Counted from the stretch's first letter, positions 1 through 8,296 are shown. The stretch: 36,448 nucleotides of DNA from CAZGSN01 sp964371655 (GCA_964371655.1 CAYJOD010000067.1:1-36448), one strand, 5' to 3'. Numbers and translations are program-made. Notes: generated from the letters alone by a model not told the origin.

Positions 1-55
1 TTCACGCTTCACGCTTCACGCTTCACGCTTCACGCTTCACGCTTCACGCTTCACG
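1..55. repeat. Heptamer tandem array TTCACGC
   Basis: Seven perfect copies of TTCACGC fill positions 1-49, and a partial copy runs to 55. The stop codon of the Trm112-family gene (51-53) lies inside the last unit, so the array abuts the end of the envelope gene cluster. The window edge cuts the array, so its full length and any inverted partner cannot be seen. Confidence 0.95.
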
Positions 56-221
56 TGATCGGAATCGCTTCGTCGATGAGCATCACCGGGATGTCGTGCC
101 GGATCGGGTACATCAACTTGCACGCGCTGCAGACGAGGCCGTCGTGCTCGTCGTTCAAGCGCACCACGCCTTTGCATTTCGGACAGGCGAGAACATCGAG
201 CAGCTCCTTGCTAATCGCCAT
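51..221 (-). CDS. Trm112 family protein (YcaR-like zinc ribbon)
   Basis: This is a 56-residue protein with two CxxC pairs (CPKC near residue 12 and CSAC near residue 32), the zinc-ribbon pattern of the Trm112/YcaR family, followed by the typical YPIRxDIPVML segment. Eukaryotic and archaeal Trm112 proteins activate methyltransferases; the role of bacterial members is not settled. The start at 221 is chosen because an AGGAGG-type ribosome site lies just upstream and the protein then begins MAISKELLDVL, as in the family. Its ATG lies inside the end of lpxK (11 nt overlap), so the two are probably translationally coupled. The same neighbour pair, lpxK then ycaR, is known from E. coli. Confidence 0.9.
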   Translation of the reverse strand: MAISKELLDVLACPKCKGVVRLNDEHDGLVCSACKLMYPIRHDIPVMLIDEAIPIT

Positions 222-1314
222 CGGTTCCTCCTTGGGTCGACACCTTGTGTACCAAACCAGTACGCTCCAGCACCAGGCGGACGAGCTCTTCACCACGCTC
301 GACCTGCGGCACGACGCGTACGGCGACGAGCTTGCCGCGCGCGAAGGGAAAGCACTCGAGCTTCACGAGATCTTTTTCCGTGGTGACGATCAGGTCGATA
401 TGACGAGTCTTGCGCAACAGCTGCTGCCAATCGCTCTCGGTGTACTGGTAGTGATCCGGGTACTCGAAGAACTCTTCGATCTGTCCCTCCCACTGGCGAA
501 CCGTATCGTAGAATGCCCCGGGCTCGGCAATGCCGGAAACCACCGCGACCTGTCGTCCCGACAGCACGCCAACGGCAAGCTCACGCCAGTGCCCGGAGTC
601 GGTCTCCACCAGAGCCGTAGCGGCAAAGTGCACCAGAAACACCGGCTTTCCCGCCGGTACGGCGGACATCTCCGCTGGCTCGTCGGACTCCGACTTGCAT
701 ACGAGAGCGACGGCATCGGCGCGGTTGAGCGCACCCCAACCCTCGCGCAACGGCCCAGCCGGCAGGAGGCCACGACTACGGCGATTGATCAGCACCAGAT
801 CGAAGTCGCGCGCCAGGGCGCGATGCTGGAAACCGTCGTCGAGAACCGCGACGTCGCAACCCATCTCCGCCGCGGCGTTGACGCCGTCGATGCGGCGCGG
901 CGCCGTCAGCACCGGTCCATCGAAGCATTTCGCGAGCATGACCGCCTCGTCGCCGCCGACGCGGGCACTGACGATGGGTCCGGCGCCGCGCGAGACCACG
1001 GTAACCCCGGAGGCGGTACCGGCGTACCCGCGTAACACGATCGCCACCTGCAGTCCCGCCTCGCGCAACTGGCGCGCCAGCCACAAGGTCATCGGCGTCT
1101 TGCCGGTGCCACCGACCGCGAGGTTGCCGACGCTGACAACCGGGATCACCGCGCGCTCGACGGGCAGCACTCCGAGGCGGTAGCCGAGATCGCGCAAGTA
1201 CACGCCGATGCCAAACAGCACGCTGGCGGGGGTCAGCAGCAGCCATCCGACCCAGCCGAGCAGACCGGAGCGCTTCCACACCACATCGCGAATCAGCTGA
1301 CTGCCGGCGCGCAT
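211..1314 (-). CDS. lpxK: Tetraacyldisaccharide 4'-kinase
   Basis: LpxK phosphorylates the 4' position of the lipid A disaccharide at the inner membrane, using ATP, to give lipid IVA. The 367-residue protein has an N-terminal hydrophobic stretch (residues about 18-40) and the diagnostic P-loop VGGTGKTP at about 67-74, followed by LARQLRE and VLRGY, all typical of the family. The length is slightly above the usual 320-350. It starts with ATG three bases after the waaA stop and ends 11 nt inside the Trm112-family gene, so it sits in a tight late-lipid-A operon. Substrate and reaction are inferred from the family. Confidence 0.95.
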   Translation of the reverse strand: MRAGSQLIRDVVWKRSGLLGWVGWLLLTPASVLFGIGVYLRDLGYRLGVLPVERAVIPVVSVGNLAVGGTGKTPMTLWLARQLREAGLQVAIVLRGYAGTASGVTVVSRGAGPIVSARVGGDEAVMLAKCFDGPVLTAPRRIDGVNAAAEMGCDVAVLDDGFQHRALARDFDLVLINRRSRGLLPAGPLREGWGALNRADAVALVCKSESDEPAEMSAVPAGKPVFLVHFAATALVETDSGHWRELAVGVLSGRQVAVVSGIAEPGAFYDTVRQWEGQIEEFFEYPDHYQYTESDWQQLLRKTRHIDLIVTTEKDLVKLECFPFARGKLVAVRVVPQVERGEELVRLVLERTGLVHKVSTQGGTDGD

Positions 1315-1317
1315 GTT

Positions 1318-2589
1318 TCAGGCCGCCGACCGATTCAAGAACGATTCGGCCAACTCAATCGTGCGCTCCGCGACGTCTGCTTCTGCCGCCACGACGGCGC
1401 GACCGCGGGCACCGGTCGCCGCCGCCCGAGTGGGTTGCTCCAGCACATCACGCCAGGCTGCGGCGAGCTCTTCCGATGTCCGCACCCGCACGGCGGCGGC
1501 GGCCGCAATCAGGGCGTCGGCGGCCGCGGCGACGTTCTGCGTATGCGGTCCAAACGCCACCGGCTTCGCGAATATCGCCGGCTCGAGAACGTTGTGGCCT
1601 CCCATCGGCGCCACGGTTCCACCGACGAATACCGCGCCAGCCAGCGGAAACACGTCGACTAGCTCACCGATCGTGTCGATCACCAGCACCTGCGTCTCCA
1701 CCGCGACGGGCCCCTGAAGTTGGCTACGGCGTTGAAAGCGCAGGCCGCGCGCTTGCAGCGACTGTGCAACTTCATCGAAACGCTCAGGACGACGCGGCGC
1801 AATCACCAGCAAGAGCTCCGGGTGCGTCTTCCAGAGGGGCACACACGCGTCCACCACGAACTCTTCTTCCGTGGGTTGTGTGCTCGCCGCCACCAACAGC
1901 GGACGGCCGCGCAACCATTCACCCAGAGGCGCCGGCCGGCCCTCCGCGGACCGAGCCTCGCGCGCGTACTTGAGACTGCCGGTGACGTGGACGCGGTCCG
2001 GGCGCGCCCCGAGGCCGATGATGCGTTCGGCGTCCGCCGCGCTCTGCATCGCAAAGAGACCGACGTGCGCCAGCATCGAGTGCGTCAAGCATCGTACCCG
2101 CGCGTAGTGCACGGCGCTGCGATCAGCGACGCGTCCGCTCACCATCATGACCGGTACACCCTGTCGCGCCGCCGCGCGCAACAGCCCCGGCCACAGCTCC
2201 GTCTCGACAATCAACAGACACCACGGGCGCAGCTGGCGCAAAGCGCCGGAGACGATCCAGCTCAAATCGGCCGGCAGCAGCATGGTCGCGTCCGGCTGCA
2301 GCTTGGCGCGCGCCGTCGCGCGTCCGGTAAGCGACGTAGTCGAGACGAGAATCGGGCGCCGCGGATAGCGACGGCGCAACGCGACCACCAGCGGCTGCAC
2401 CGACAGCACCTCCCCCACCGACGCGGCATGGATCCAGATCGGCCGATCCAAGCGCCGAGCTTGCGCGTTGACGCGTCCCAGGCGCTCGCCCAGCCCATCG
2501 CCGTGGCGCGTCAGCCACAGCAATGGGAGAAACGGCAACGCCAGAAGCGCGCCAAGATGGGTCGCGAGATCGTAGGCCAGATAGCCCAT
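1318..2589 (-). CDS. waaA: 3-deoxy-D-manno-octulosonic acid (Kdo) transferase
   Basis: WaaA (KdtA, glycosyltransferase family 30) adds Kdo from CMP-Kdo to lipid IVA on the cytoplasmic face of the inner membrane. The 423-residue protein has a hydrophobic anchor (about residues 10-26), the IWIHAASVGEV motif whose glutamate (E60) corresponds to the catalytic residue of the family, and the C-terminal GGTVAPMGGHNVLEPA nucleotide-sugar binding region around 317-332. Length is normal. It is followed after three bases by lpxK. Upstream it is separated from the acyltransferase gene by a 162-base gap that holds a strong hairpin. Whether it adds one or two Kdo residues cannot be told from sequence. Confidence 0.95.
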   Translation of the reverse strand: MGYLAYDLATHLGALLALPFLPLLWLTRHGDGLGERLGRVNAQARRLDRPIWIHAASVGEVLSVQPLVVALRRRYPRRPILVSTTSLTGRATARAKLQPDATMLLPADLSWIVSGALRQLRPWCLLIVETELWPGLLRAAARQGVPVMMVSGRVADRSAVHYARVRCLTHSMLAHVGLFAMQSAADAERIIGLGARPDRVHVTGSLKYAREARSAEGRPAPLGEWLRGRPLLVAASTQPTEEEFVVDACVPLWKTHPELLLVIAPRRPERFDEVAQSLQARGLRFQRRSQLQGPVAVETQVLVIDTIGELVDVFPLAGAVFVGGTVAPMGGHNVLEPAIFAKPVAFGPHTQNVAAAADALIAAAAAVRVRTSEELAAAWRDVLEQPTRAAATGARGRAVVAAEADVAERTIELAESFLNRSAA

Positions 2590-2644
2590 GCGTGCAGGCT
2601 AAGCAGAAATCTTGGTGATTCGCACGGTGCGTTGAAGGCACGGC

Positions 2645-2722
2645 CAAAGGCTTAGGCAAAGGCATAGGCTTAGGTGTGGCCCTTCCAACCTAAGCCTCTG
2701 CCTTTGCCTCGCCTCTGCCTTG
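2645..2722. repeat. Inverted pair of hexamer word arrays
   Basis: Words of the form NNAGGC/AAAGGC repeat every 6 bases on the left and their complements on the right. Positions 2655-2675 and 2688-2708 are 21-base arms complementary at 20 positions, with a 12-base loop. The element fills the gap between the DUF374 gene and waaA. It could act as a transcript processing hairpin; there is no T tract to make it a typical terminator. Confidence 0.9.
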
Positions 2723-2751
2723 ATTTCGGTGTCTCGAACGATGCTCGCATT

Positions 2752-3456
2752 CTACGGCGCGCCAGCCTCCGCGTCGGCACGCGCCGTAATCGCGTTGAGC
2801 CGATTCTCCAGTTCTTGGCGCAGCCGCTCCACGTCTTCATCGGTGGCATGACGCGGCACGCGCAGCGGCTCGCCGACAATGAATCGAATCGTCGCAAACG
2901 GCAGCGGGATGATCAGCCGATCCCAGCTGCGCAGCTCGAGCTTGCGCGACGCGGAGTAGGTCACCGGAAACAACGGCGCACCGGTGGTGCGCGCCAGATG
3001 GATCATGCCAGCCTTGGCTTGGTAGCGCGGGCCGCGTGGACCGTCGGGAACAAGAGCCAGACTGTAGCCATCACGATAGGCGCGAATGAGCTGGAGGAAG
3101 CCGCCGATCGCGCCGCGGCTCGCCGAACCGCGTACCGAGTGGATCCCCCAGCGCGCCATCGCCCGCGTCGCGATCTCGCCGTCACGGCTGCGGCTGTTCA
3201 TGACGCACAGCTTACGGCTGCGGTTGGCGCACGGCATCATCACCACGCGGTTGTGCCAGAACGCCACCAGCAGTTGCTCGCCGCGCTCCCAGCGCGCAAA
3301 CAGATCGTCGGCGTTCTCGAAGCGAACGCGCAGCGTCAAACGCAGAAGCCATAGCGCACCGCTGATCAGCGCCGGAGCCACGGCAACAACGAAACGAAGC
3401 AGGGCTTCCCTGAGCGCGCCGGCTTGCAGCCTACGTGGGTTAAGATGGAAGCTCAC
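2752..3456 (-). CDS. Lysophospholipid acyltransferase family protein (DUF374)
   Basis: The 234-residue protein matches the DUF374 branch of acyltransferases: FWHNRVVMMP (about 66-75), SRSRDGE (88-94), GSASRG (110-115) and VPDGPRGP (136-143), a distant form of the LPLAT HX4D and later motifs. Members sit in lipid A clusters between msbA and waaA and are thought to acylate lipid A or a related lipid; the exact donor and acceptor are unknown. The GTG start at 3456 overlaps the transposase stop as GTGA. That start may be secondary, since the transposase seems to have been inserted upstream. The first 20 residues include RRLQAGALR, encoded by a sequence resembling half of a nearby REP palindrome. 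Confidence 0.85.
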   Translation of the reverse strand: MSFHLNPRRLQAGALREALLRFVVAVAPALISGALWLLRLTLRVRFENADDLFARWERGEQLLVAFWHNRVVMMPCANRSRKLCVMNSRSRDGEIATRAMARWGIHSVRGSASRGAIGGFLQLIRAYRDGYSLALVPDGPRGPRYQAKAGMIHLARTTGAPLFPVTYSASRKLELRSWDRLIIPLPFATIRFIVGEPLRVPRHATDEDVERLRQELENRLNAITARADAEAGAP

Positions 3457-4109
3457 ACGCCACCCAAGAGACGGCCCTCCCAGGCACTACTAAACTGCCA
3501 CTCCTCGGGCCGTTGGACGAGACCAGCCTTCACCGGATTGTTGTGGATGTACTCGATCGCGCGTCGCAGATGTCTTTGGTCACGGACGACACGGTCATAA
3601 TACTCACGTTGCCAGAACGCTCCACCGCAACCGAGGATCAGGTTCGCCTGGGTCGACGTGTACGAATTCCAAGAGTGAATGATTCGAGCAAGGCCTGGGA
3701 ACGCCGGCATCTTGCCGGCGTGTCTTGGTGGTGTCATTTCGCGCCGGCTGGAAGCCGGCGCTCCCAGGCCGGGCATTTCAATGATCACGTGCACGTGATT
3801 CGGCATGACAACCCATGCAAGCAGTTTGTATCGTCGTCCGTCGAAATGAAGCAAGGCGTCCTCGACCACCTTGGCCATGCGCGGATCGCGCAGGTGGCAG
3901 GCTCCATATCCAGCATCGAGGTACTCATCCAATCGTTCGCGTCGTTGCGCATCCGAAGCACGGTCACACAGCAGCTCCCACTCGACGTACACTTCAGCTG
4001 GCAGAGAATCGCCGAGACGGAAGGTAATTACCTGAGTCAAACCCGGTTGATCAAAGTGAGGAAGGTACCCACGTGAATACCATCCATCGCTCGCCGAGGC
4101 GTCGCTCAT
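3453..4109 (-). CDS. REP-associated tyrosine transposase (RAYT, Y1_Tnp)
   Basis: This protein of about 218 residues belongs to the HUH single-strand transposases linked to REP palindromes. It shows the metal-binding HVH in MPNHVHVII (about residues 103-111), the catalytic tyrosine region FWQREYYDRVVRD (about 166-178), YIHNNPVKAGLV and a C-terminal WQFSSAWEG. The ATG at 4109 is preferred; reading further up to a TTG at 4175 would translate a REP copy (4133-4163). Residues about 114-140 are an insert between EMPG and LARIIHSW and are encoded by a complete pair of palindromes (3692-3770). The frame stays open. The gene splits the msbA-DUF374 junction and its TGA overlaps the next GTG. It is probably intact; activity is untested. 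Confidence 0.9.
   Translation of the reverse strand: MSDASASDGWYSRGYLPHFDQPGLTQVITFRLGDSLPAEVYVEWELLCDRASDAQRRERLDEYLDAGYGACHLRDPRMAKVVEDALLHFDGRRYKLLAWVVMPNHVHVIIEMPGLGAPASSRREMTPPRHAGKMPAFPGLARIIHSWNSYTSTQANLILGCGGAFWQREYYDRVVRDQRHLRRAIEYIHNNPVKAGLVQRPEEWQFSSAWEGRLLGGV
3692..3770. repeat. BIME-like REP pair inside the RAYT gene
   Basis: Outer arms GGCCTGGGA (3692-3700) and TCCCAGGCC (3762-3770) enclose two hairpins: CGCCGGC/GCCGGCG with a 5-base loop (3702-3720) and GCGCCGGCT/AGCCGGCGC with a 3-base loop (3741-3761). On the coding strand it encodes the extra peptide containing RHAGKMPAFPG. Confidence 0.92.
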
Positions 4110-4132
4110 TGTCGCGAAACGGGATGTAGCAC

Positions 4133-4163
4133 GGCCTGGGAGCGCTGGCATCTTGGCGGCGCG
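4133..4163. repeat. Degenerate REP copy upstream of the RAYT gene
   Basis: This 31-base stretch matches 3692-3722 at 27 of 31 positions, including GGCCTGGGA and GGCATCTTG. The stem is imperfect and no second half is seen. It sits between the msbA stop (4172) and the chosen RAYT start (4109). Confidence 0.8.
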
Positions 4164-4171
4164 CCGTTCCG

Positions 4172-5941
4172 TCAAACGTCACTGCTCACCTGGAGTCCGT
4201 CACCCGCCGGCTCGTCGCGGAACTGCAGGTCGTAGAGCTTGCGATACTCGGCGTTGAGCTCAAACAGCTCGTCGTGCGTGCCTTGCTCGACGATCCGGCC
4301 GCGCGAGACGACGAGAATTCGATCGGCGCTGCGGATCGTCGATAGACGATGGGCGATCACCAAGGTGGTGCGATTGGCCATCAGCGTTTCGAGCGCGGCT
4401 TGCACGAGTCGCTCGGATTCGTTGTCGAGCGCCGACGTAGCTTCGTCGAGGATCAAGATCGGCGCGTTCTTCAGCAGCGCCCGCGCGATCGCCAGACGTT
4501 GGCGCTGGCCTCCCGACAGCTTCAGGCCGAGCTCACCGATCAGCGTGTCATAGCCTTCCGGCAGCTCGCAGATGAAGTCATGCGCGTGCGCCGCACGCGC
4601 CGCGGCGACGATCGCATCCATGTCGGTCTGCGCCCCGCCGTAAGCGATGTTGTTGCGCACCGTGTCGTTGAACAGAAAGGTGTGCTGGGTCACGATCGCC
4701 ATTTGTGCGCGCAGGCTGGCCAGGGTGACGTCGCGGATGTCGATCGCGTCGATCGAGATGCGGCCCTTCTGCACGTCGTAAAAGCGCGGGATGAGATCGG
4801 CGATGGTGCTCTTGCCGCCTCCACTGCCGCCCACCAGAGCCACGAGCTCACCACGGTGGATCTCCAGATCGACGTCGCGTAGGACCGCGTCGTCTTCGTA
4901 GGCAAAGCTCACGCCTTCGAAACGGATGGCGTCATCGAAGCCGTCGAGGACGCGGGCGCCGGCGCATTCGACGACGTCGGAGCTGGTATCGAGCAGCTCC
5001 ATCACACGCTCGGCCGCGCCCATGGCCTGTTGCACCGCCGTGTTCGTCTTGGCCAAGCCTTTGAACGGATCGTAGAGTAAGAGCAGGGCGGCTAGAAACG
5101 CCAGGAACGAACCCTGCGTGCGTCCACCCTCGATCACGCTGTAGCCGCCGTAGAGTACGACGCCGGCGATGCCGAGCGCGGCCAGCACCTCCATCAGCGG
5201 GTTGGTGAGGGCGCGGATGCGCGTGCCCTTCATGTACAGTTGAAAGAGGTGCTGGTTCTCCTCGTCGAAGCGGCGCTGTTCGTAGTCCTCCATGCCGAAG
5301 GCTTTGACGACGCGATTGCCCTGCACCGACTCCTGCAGCAACATCGTCAAGTTCCCCATCGACTCCTGCCCGCGCTTGGCAAACTTGCGCAGGCGCTGCG
5401 ACATTCGGATCACGGGCAGGACAGAGGCGGGGAACACCACGAAAGCGATCAGCGCCAGGAACCAATCCTGGTAGAAGGCAACGCCAATCAGAACCAGCAA
5501 GGACGTCGAGTCCTTGAGAATCGAAGCGACCCCGTCGGTCAGAGCCGTGCGCACCATCGCCACGTCGTTCGCCACCCGCGACACGATGGTGGCGGACGGC
5601 GTGCGGTTGAAGAACGACAGTGACAGGTGCTGGATGTGGTCGTTCAACGCCGAGCGAATGTCGGCAACGATGCGTTGCCCGACGTACTCGGTCAGATAGG
5701 TGCTACCGAATCCGACCACGGCGCGGATCAGGAAGGTGACGATGATGATCGCCGGCAGAACCTTCAGGGCGATCAGGTTCTTACCGGTGAACACGTCGTC
5801 GAACACGTGGCGAATGAGAAACGGCATGACACCGTTGGTGGCTCCGAACAGCAGCATGCACACGATGGCAAAGGTGAAATGCGGCCACCAATACGGGCGC
5901 AGATACCTGAGCAAGCGACGATACAGCGTCTCTTGCTTCAT
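4172..5941 (-). CDS. msbA: Lipid A export ATP-binding/permease protein MsbA
   Basis: MsbA flips the lipid A core across the inner membrane using ATP. The protein is about 589 residues, normal for the family: an N-terminal membrane domain with six predicted helices (from FTFAIVCMLLF to about residue 300), then an ABC domain with Walker A GGSGGGKST (about 371-379), signature LSGGQRQR (about 475-482), Walker B ILILDEATSALD and the H-loop in VIAHRLST. The ATG at 5941 overlaps the lpxB stop as ATGA, and an open frame continuing far upstream is only an artefact of reading through lpxB out of phase. Its place after lpxB and before the acyltransferase supports the lipid A role over other ABC exporters. 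Confidence 0.93.
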   Translation of the reverse strand: MKQETLYRRLLRYLRPYWWPHFTFAIVCMLLFGATNGVMPFLIRHVFDDVFTGKNLIALKVLPAIIIVTFLIRAVVGFGSTYLTEYVGQRIVADIRSALNDHIQHLSLSFFNRTPSATIVSRVANDVAMVRTALTDGVASILKDSTSLLVLIGVAFYQDWFLALIAFVVFPASVLPVIRMSQRLRKFAKRGQESMGNLTMLLQESVQGNRVVKAFGMEDYEQRRFDEENQHLFQLYMKGTRIRALTNPLMEVLAALGIAGVVLYGGYSVIEGGRTQGSFLAFLAALLLLYDPFKGLAKTNTAVQQAMGAAERVMELLDTSSDVVECAGARVLDGFDDAIRFEGVSFAYEDDAVLRDVDLEIHRGELVALVGGSGGGKSTIADLIPRFYDVQKGRISIDAIDIRDVTLASLRAQMAIVTQHTFLFNDTVRNNIAYGGAQTDMDAIVAAARAAHAHDFICELPEGYDTLIGELGLKLSGGQRQRLAIARALLKNAPILILDEATSALDNESERLVQAALETLMANRTTLVIAHRLSTIRSADRILVVSRGRIVEQGTHDELFELNAEYRKLYDLQFRDEPAGDGLQVSSDV

Positions 5942-7059
5942 TGCATCAGCTCCAAGGCAATTTCGGCACCGCGCTCGACCGCCCCTGACTTTCCCAGACA
6001 GGCGCGCAGCTCCTGCAAAGCCAGCTGCACTTCCTCTTTCCGACGCATGACATCGTGTACCGCTTCCACCAGCTTGTCGCACGTCACATCGGCCTGCAGC
6101 AACTCCGGGAACACCCTGCGGCCGAGAACGATGTTGGGCATGCCGATGTGCTCGACGGAGACGAGACGGCGGGCGACGGCAAAGGTCAGCGGCGAGACGC
6201 GATACATGATCACCATCGGGCGCCCGAGCAGCGCCGTCTCCAAGCTCGCTGTCCCCGACGCCACCAGAGCCGCGTCGGCGGCCTGCACGAGGTTGTAGGT
6301 GTCGTCCTCGACGATCGGAATTTGGGGAAGTGCCCCACCCAGCACGGCGGCGACGTCGTGCGGCGACAAGGTGTGCGCCAGGACGAGAACAGCCTGCCAC
6401 CCTTCGCGCGCCAGTCGTTGCGCCGCCGCCAAAGCCGGGGGCAACAACAGGCGGATCTCCTTCTTCCGACTCCCCGGCAACAGCGCCAGGAGCGGTCGGC
6501 TGGGATCGAGACCATAGCGTGCCAGTGTCTCCTCGCGGCTGCGCGTGGCGCGCACCAACTCGAACAGGGGATGGCCGATGAACTCCGCCAGCGGGCGGTC
6601 GTTGTTGTAGAGCTTGGGCTCGAACGGGAAGATCGCCGCCAAGCGATCGACGCGCTCGGCGATCTTCTTGACGCGACCGCGACGCCACGCCCACACCTGC
6701 GGGGCGATGTAGTAGAAAACGGGAATGCCGAGACGCTTCACGCGCTTGGCGAGGAACATGTTGAACTCGGCATAGTCGATGAGGATCACCAGTGCCGGAC
6801 GCTCCTCGATCAGGAAGCGCTTCAGAAGCCGATAGGTGGCCAGAATGCGCCCGAGCATGCCGAAGGTCTCGACAATACCCATGGTAGCCACCGAAGCGGT
6901 ATCGACGAGGATATGCATCCCGGCTTGGCGTAGCCTGTCGCCGCCGACCCCGTACACCTCGACGTCGGGGTCGAGCCGCCGCAACGCCGCCACCAGCTCT
7001 GCACCATGCACATCTCCGGAAGCCTCGCCCGCGACCAGCAGAACCTTGCGAGCGCTCAC
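5938..7059 (-). CDS. lpxB: Lipid-A-disaccharide synthase
   Basis: LpxB condenses UDP-2,3-diacylglucosamine with lipid X to form the lipid A disaccharide (glycosyltransferase family 19). The 373-residue protein begins with the family N-terminus KVLLVAGEASGDVHGAEL and carries YIAPQVWAWRRGR (about 137-149), LLPGSRKKEI and the C-terminal ASGTASLETAL and MPNIVLGRRVFPELLQ segments. Length is normal. It starts with GTG, and that codon overlaps the stop of the upstream oxidoreductase gene (GTGA). It overlaps msbA by 4 nt downstream. The three genes are thus almost certainly one transcript. Confidence 0.96.
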   Translation of the reverse strand: MSARKVLLVAGEASGDVHGAELVAALRRLDPDVEVYGVGGDRLRQAGMHILVDTASVATMGIVETFGMLGRILATYRLLKRFLIEERPALVILIDYAEFNMFLAKRVKRLGIPVFYYIAPQVWAWRRGRVKKIAERVDRLAAIFPFEPKLYNNDRPLAEFIGHPLFELVRATRSREETLARYGLDPSRPLLALLPGSRKKEIRLLLPPALAAAQRLAREGWQAVLVLAHTLSPHDVAAVLGGALPQIPIVEDDTYNLVQAADAALVASGTASLETALLGRPMVIMYRVSPLTFAVARRLVSVEHIGMPNIVLGRRVFPELLQADVTCDKLVEAVHDVMRRKEEVQLALQELRACLGKSGAVERGAEIALELMQ

Positions 7060-8006
7060 TCCGTCTCCAAGTTGGCGCGGATACGATCGGCGAGCTCGAG
7101 AGCGCGCAAGGCCGTACGCCCGTCGACCAGAGGACGCTCGCGGGTTCGCACCGCGTGCACGAAATGCTTGATCTCGTCGAGAAGCGCGTCCCCCGAATCA
7201 AGCTTGCGCTCGTCGACCGCGATCGTCGGCATGTCGTTCTCGACAATACGCCGGCAGACGCGGACGTGCTTCGCGCCGTAGTCGACCGAGACGTAGGTAT
7301 CGGCTTGGAAGATCCGCAGCTTGCGCTCCTTCTTCAACGCCACACGGCTGGCCGTGATGTTGGCGATGCAACCGTTGCTGAAACGCAGGCGGGCGTTGGC
7401 AATGTCGGTGCTGTTGGTCAGCACGGGGACGCCGACGGCTTCGATGTGCTGCACCTCAGCGTTCACCAGGCTCAAGATGACGTCGAGGTCGTGGATCATC
7501 AGATCGAGGATCACGTCGACATCGGTACCGCGCTCGCCAAACTGCGCCAGGCGATCACACTCGATGAAGCGCGGTTGGGTCAGCACTTCGGTAAGCGCGC
7601 GGATGGCGGGATTGAAGCGTTCGAGGTGGCCGACCTGCAGGATGCGACCATGCTTCTCCGCCAGCCCGACGAGCTCGCGCCCATCCGCCACGGTTTGCGT
7701 CATCGGCTTCTCGACCAGGACATCGATGCCTGCGGCGAGGAACTCGCGCGCGATCGCCGCGTGCATCGGCGTCGACACGGCGAGACTGATGCAGTCCACC
7801 TTACCGATCAGGTGGTGGTAGTCGCTCAGAGCTTCGGTGTGGTGGCGCGCGGCGATCTCCTCGGCGCGGGCAACGTTGGCGTCAGCGACGCCGACGAGAT
7901 CGACGCCGGGAAGCGCGGCATACTTCTCGGCGTGGAAGGCGCCGAGATAACCGACGCCGACGACGCCGGCGCGCAAGCGCTTCGTGAGTGATCCGGACTC
8001 CGCCAT
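7056..8006 (-). CDS. Gfo/Idh/MocA family oxidoreductase, GnnA-like
   Basis: A 316-residue NAD(P)-dependent oxidoreductase with an N-terminal Rossmann fold (GVVGVGYLGAFHAEKY, about residues 13-28), the EKP motif in VEKPMTQT (about 98-105) and the later IHDLDVIL. In Acidithiobacillus a member of this family, GnnA, oxidises UDP-GlcNAc so that the aminotransferase GnnB can make the 3-amino sugar used in amide-linked lipid A. GnnA lies beside lpxA/lpxB there, and the same position is seen here. No GnnB-like aminotransferase occurs in the window. The ATG at 8006 is chosen because the fold begins just after it. An alternative is another UDP-sugar dehydrogenase role in LPS assembly. Confidence 0.85.
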   Translation of the reverse strand: MAESGSLTKRLRAGVVGVGYLGAFHAEKYAALPGVDLVGVADANVARAEEIAARHHTEALSDYHHLIGKVDCISLAVSTPMHAAIAREFLAAGIDVLVEKPMTQTVADGRELVGLAEKHGRILQVGHLERFNPAIRALTEVLTQPRFIECDRLAQFGERGTDVDVILDLMIHDLDVILSLVNAEVQHIEAVGVPVLTNSTDIANARLRFSNGCIANITASRVALKKERKLRIFQADTYVSVDYGAKHVRVCRRIVENDMPTIAVDERKLDSGDALLDEIKHFVHAVRTRERPLVDGRTALRALELADRIRANLETE

Positions 8007-8200
8007 TTGAGGCACGCCATTGAAGACGATTGACGGCCAAAAAACGACCCCTGCGGCGGGTGGCTGTCGAAAGGGCCTGGGCGCGGCGGACCCGCCGGGA
8101 TGATATCCGTGCAGGAAGAGCCGTAGGTGCACGGCACGCCGCGCACGTACTAGCGAGGGACCCTCACCCCAACCCGGCCGAGCCGGAACGGAAGCATGAA

Positions 8201-8296
8201 GGAAATGGAAAACAGGAAACCGAAAACCGGAGATGGAAAACCGGCAAATTGACCAGTTCCCCGTTTCCGGTTTCCTGTTTCCGGTTTTCCATTTCC
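8201..8296. repeat. Inverted pair of heptamer arrays (GGAAACC word)
   Basis: The left arm (8201-8244) is six consecutive 7-mers of the type GGAAATG/GAAAACC. The right arm (8262-8296) is five 7-mers of the type GGTTTCC. The ends GGAAATGGAAAAC and GTTTTCCATTTCC pair perfectly over 13 bases. The same word family recurs at 12492-12591. Confidence 0.9.

Noticed and set aside
4110..4175. An earlier TTG start for the RAYT gene
   Set aside because: It would translate the REP copy at 4133-4163 (AAKMPALPG); the ATG at 4109 gives the usual N-terminus, though the longer form cannot be fully excluded.
5942..7246. A long N-terminal extension of the msbA reading frame, to about 1024 residues
   Set aside because: The extension reads lpxB out of phase and gives Arg/Ser-rich low-quality sequence. 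MsbA begins at 5941 with an ATGA overlap and a normal length.
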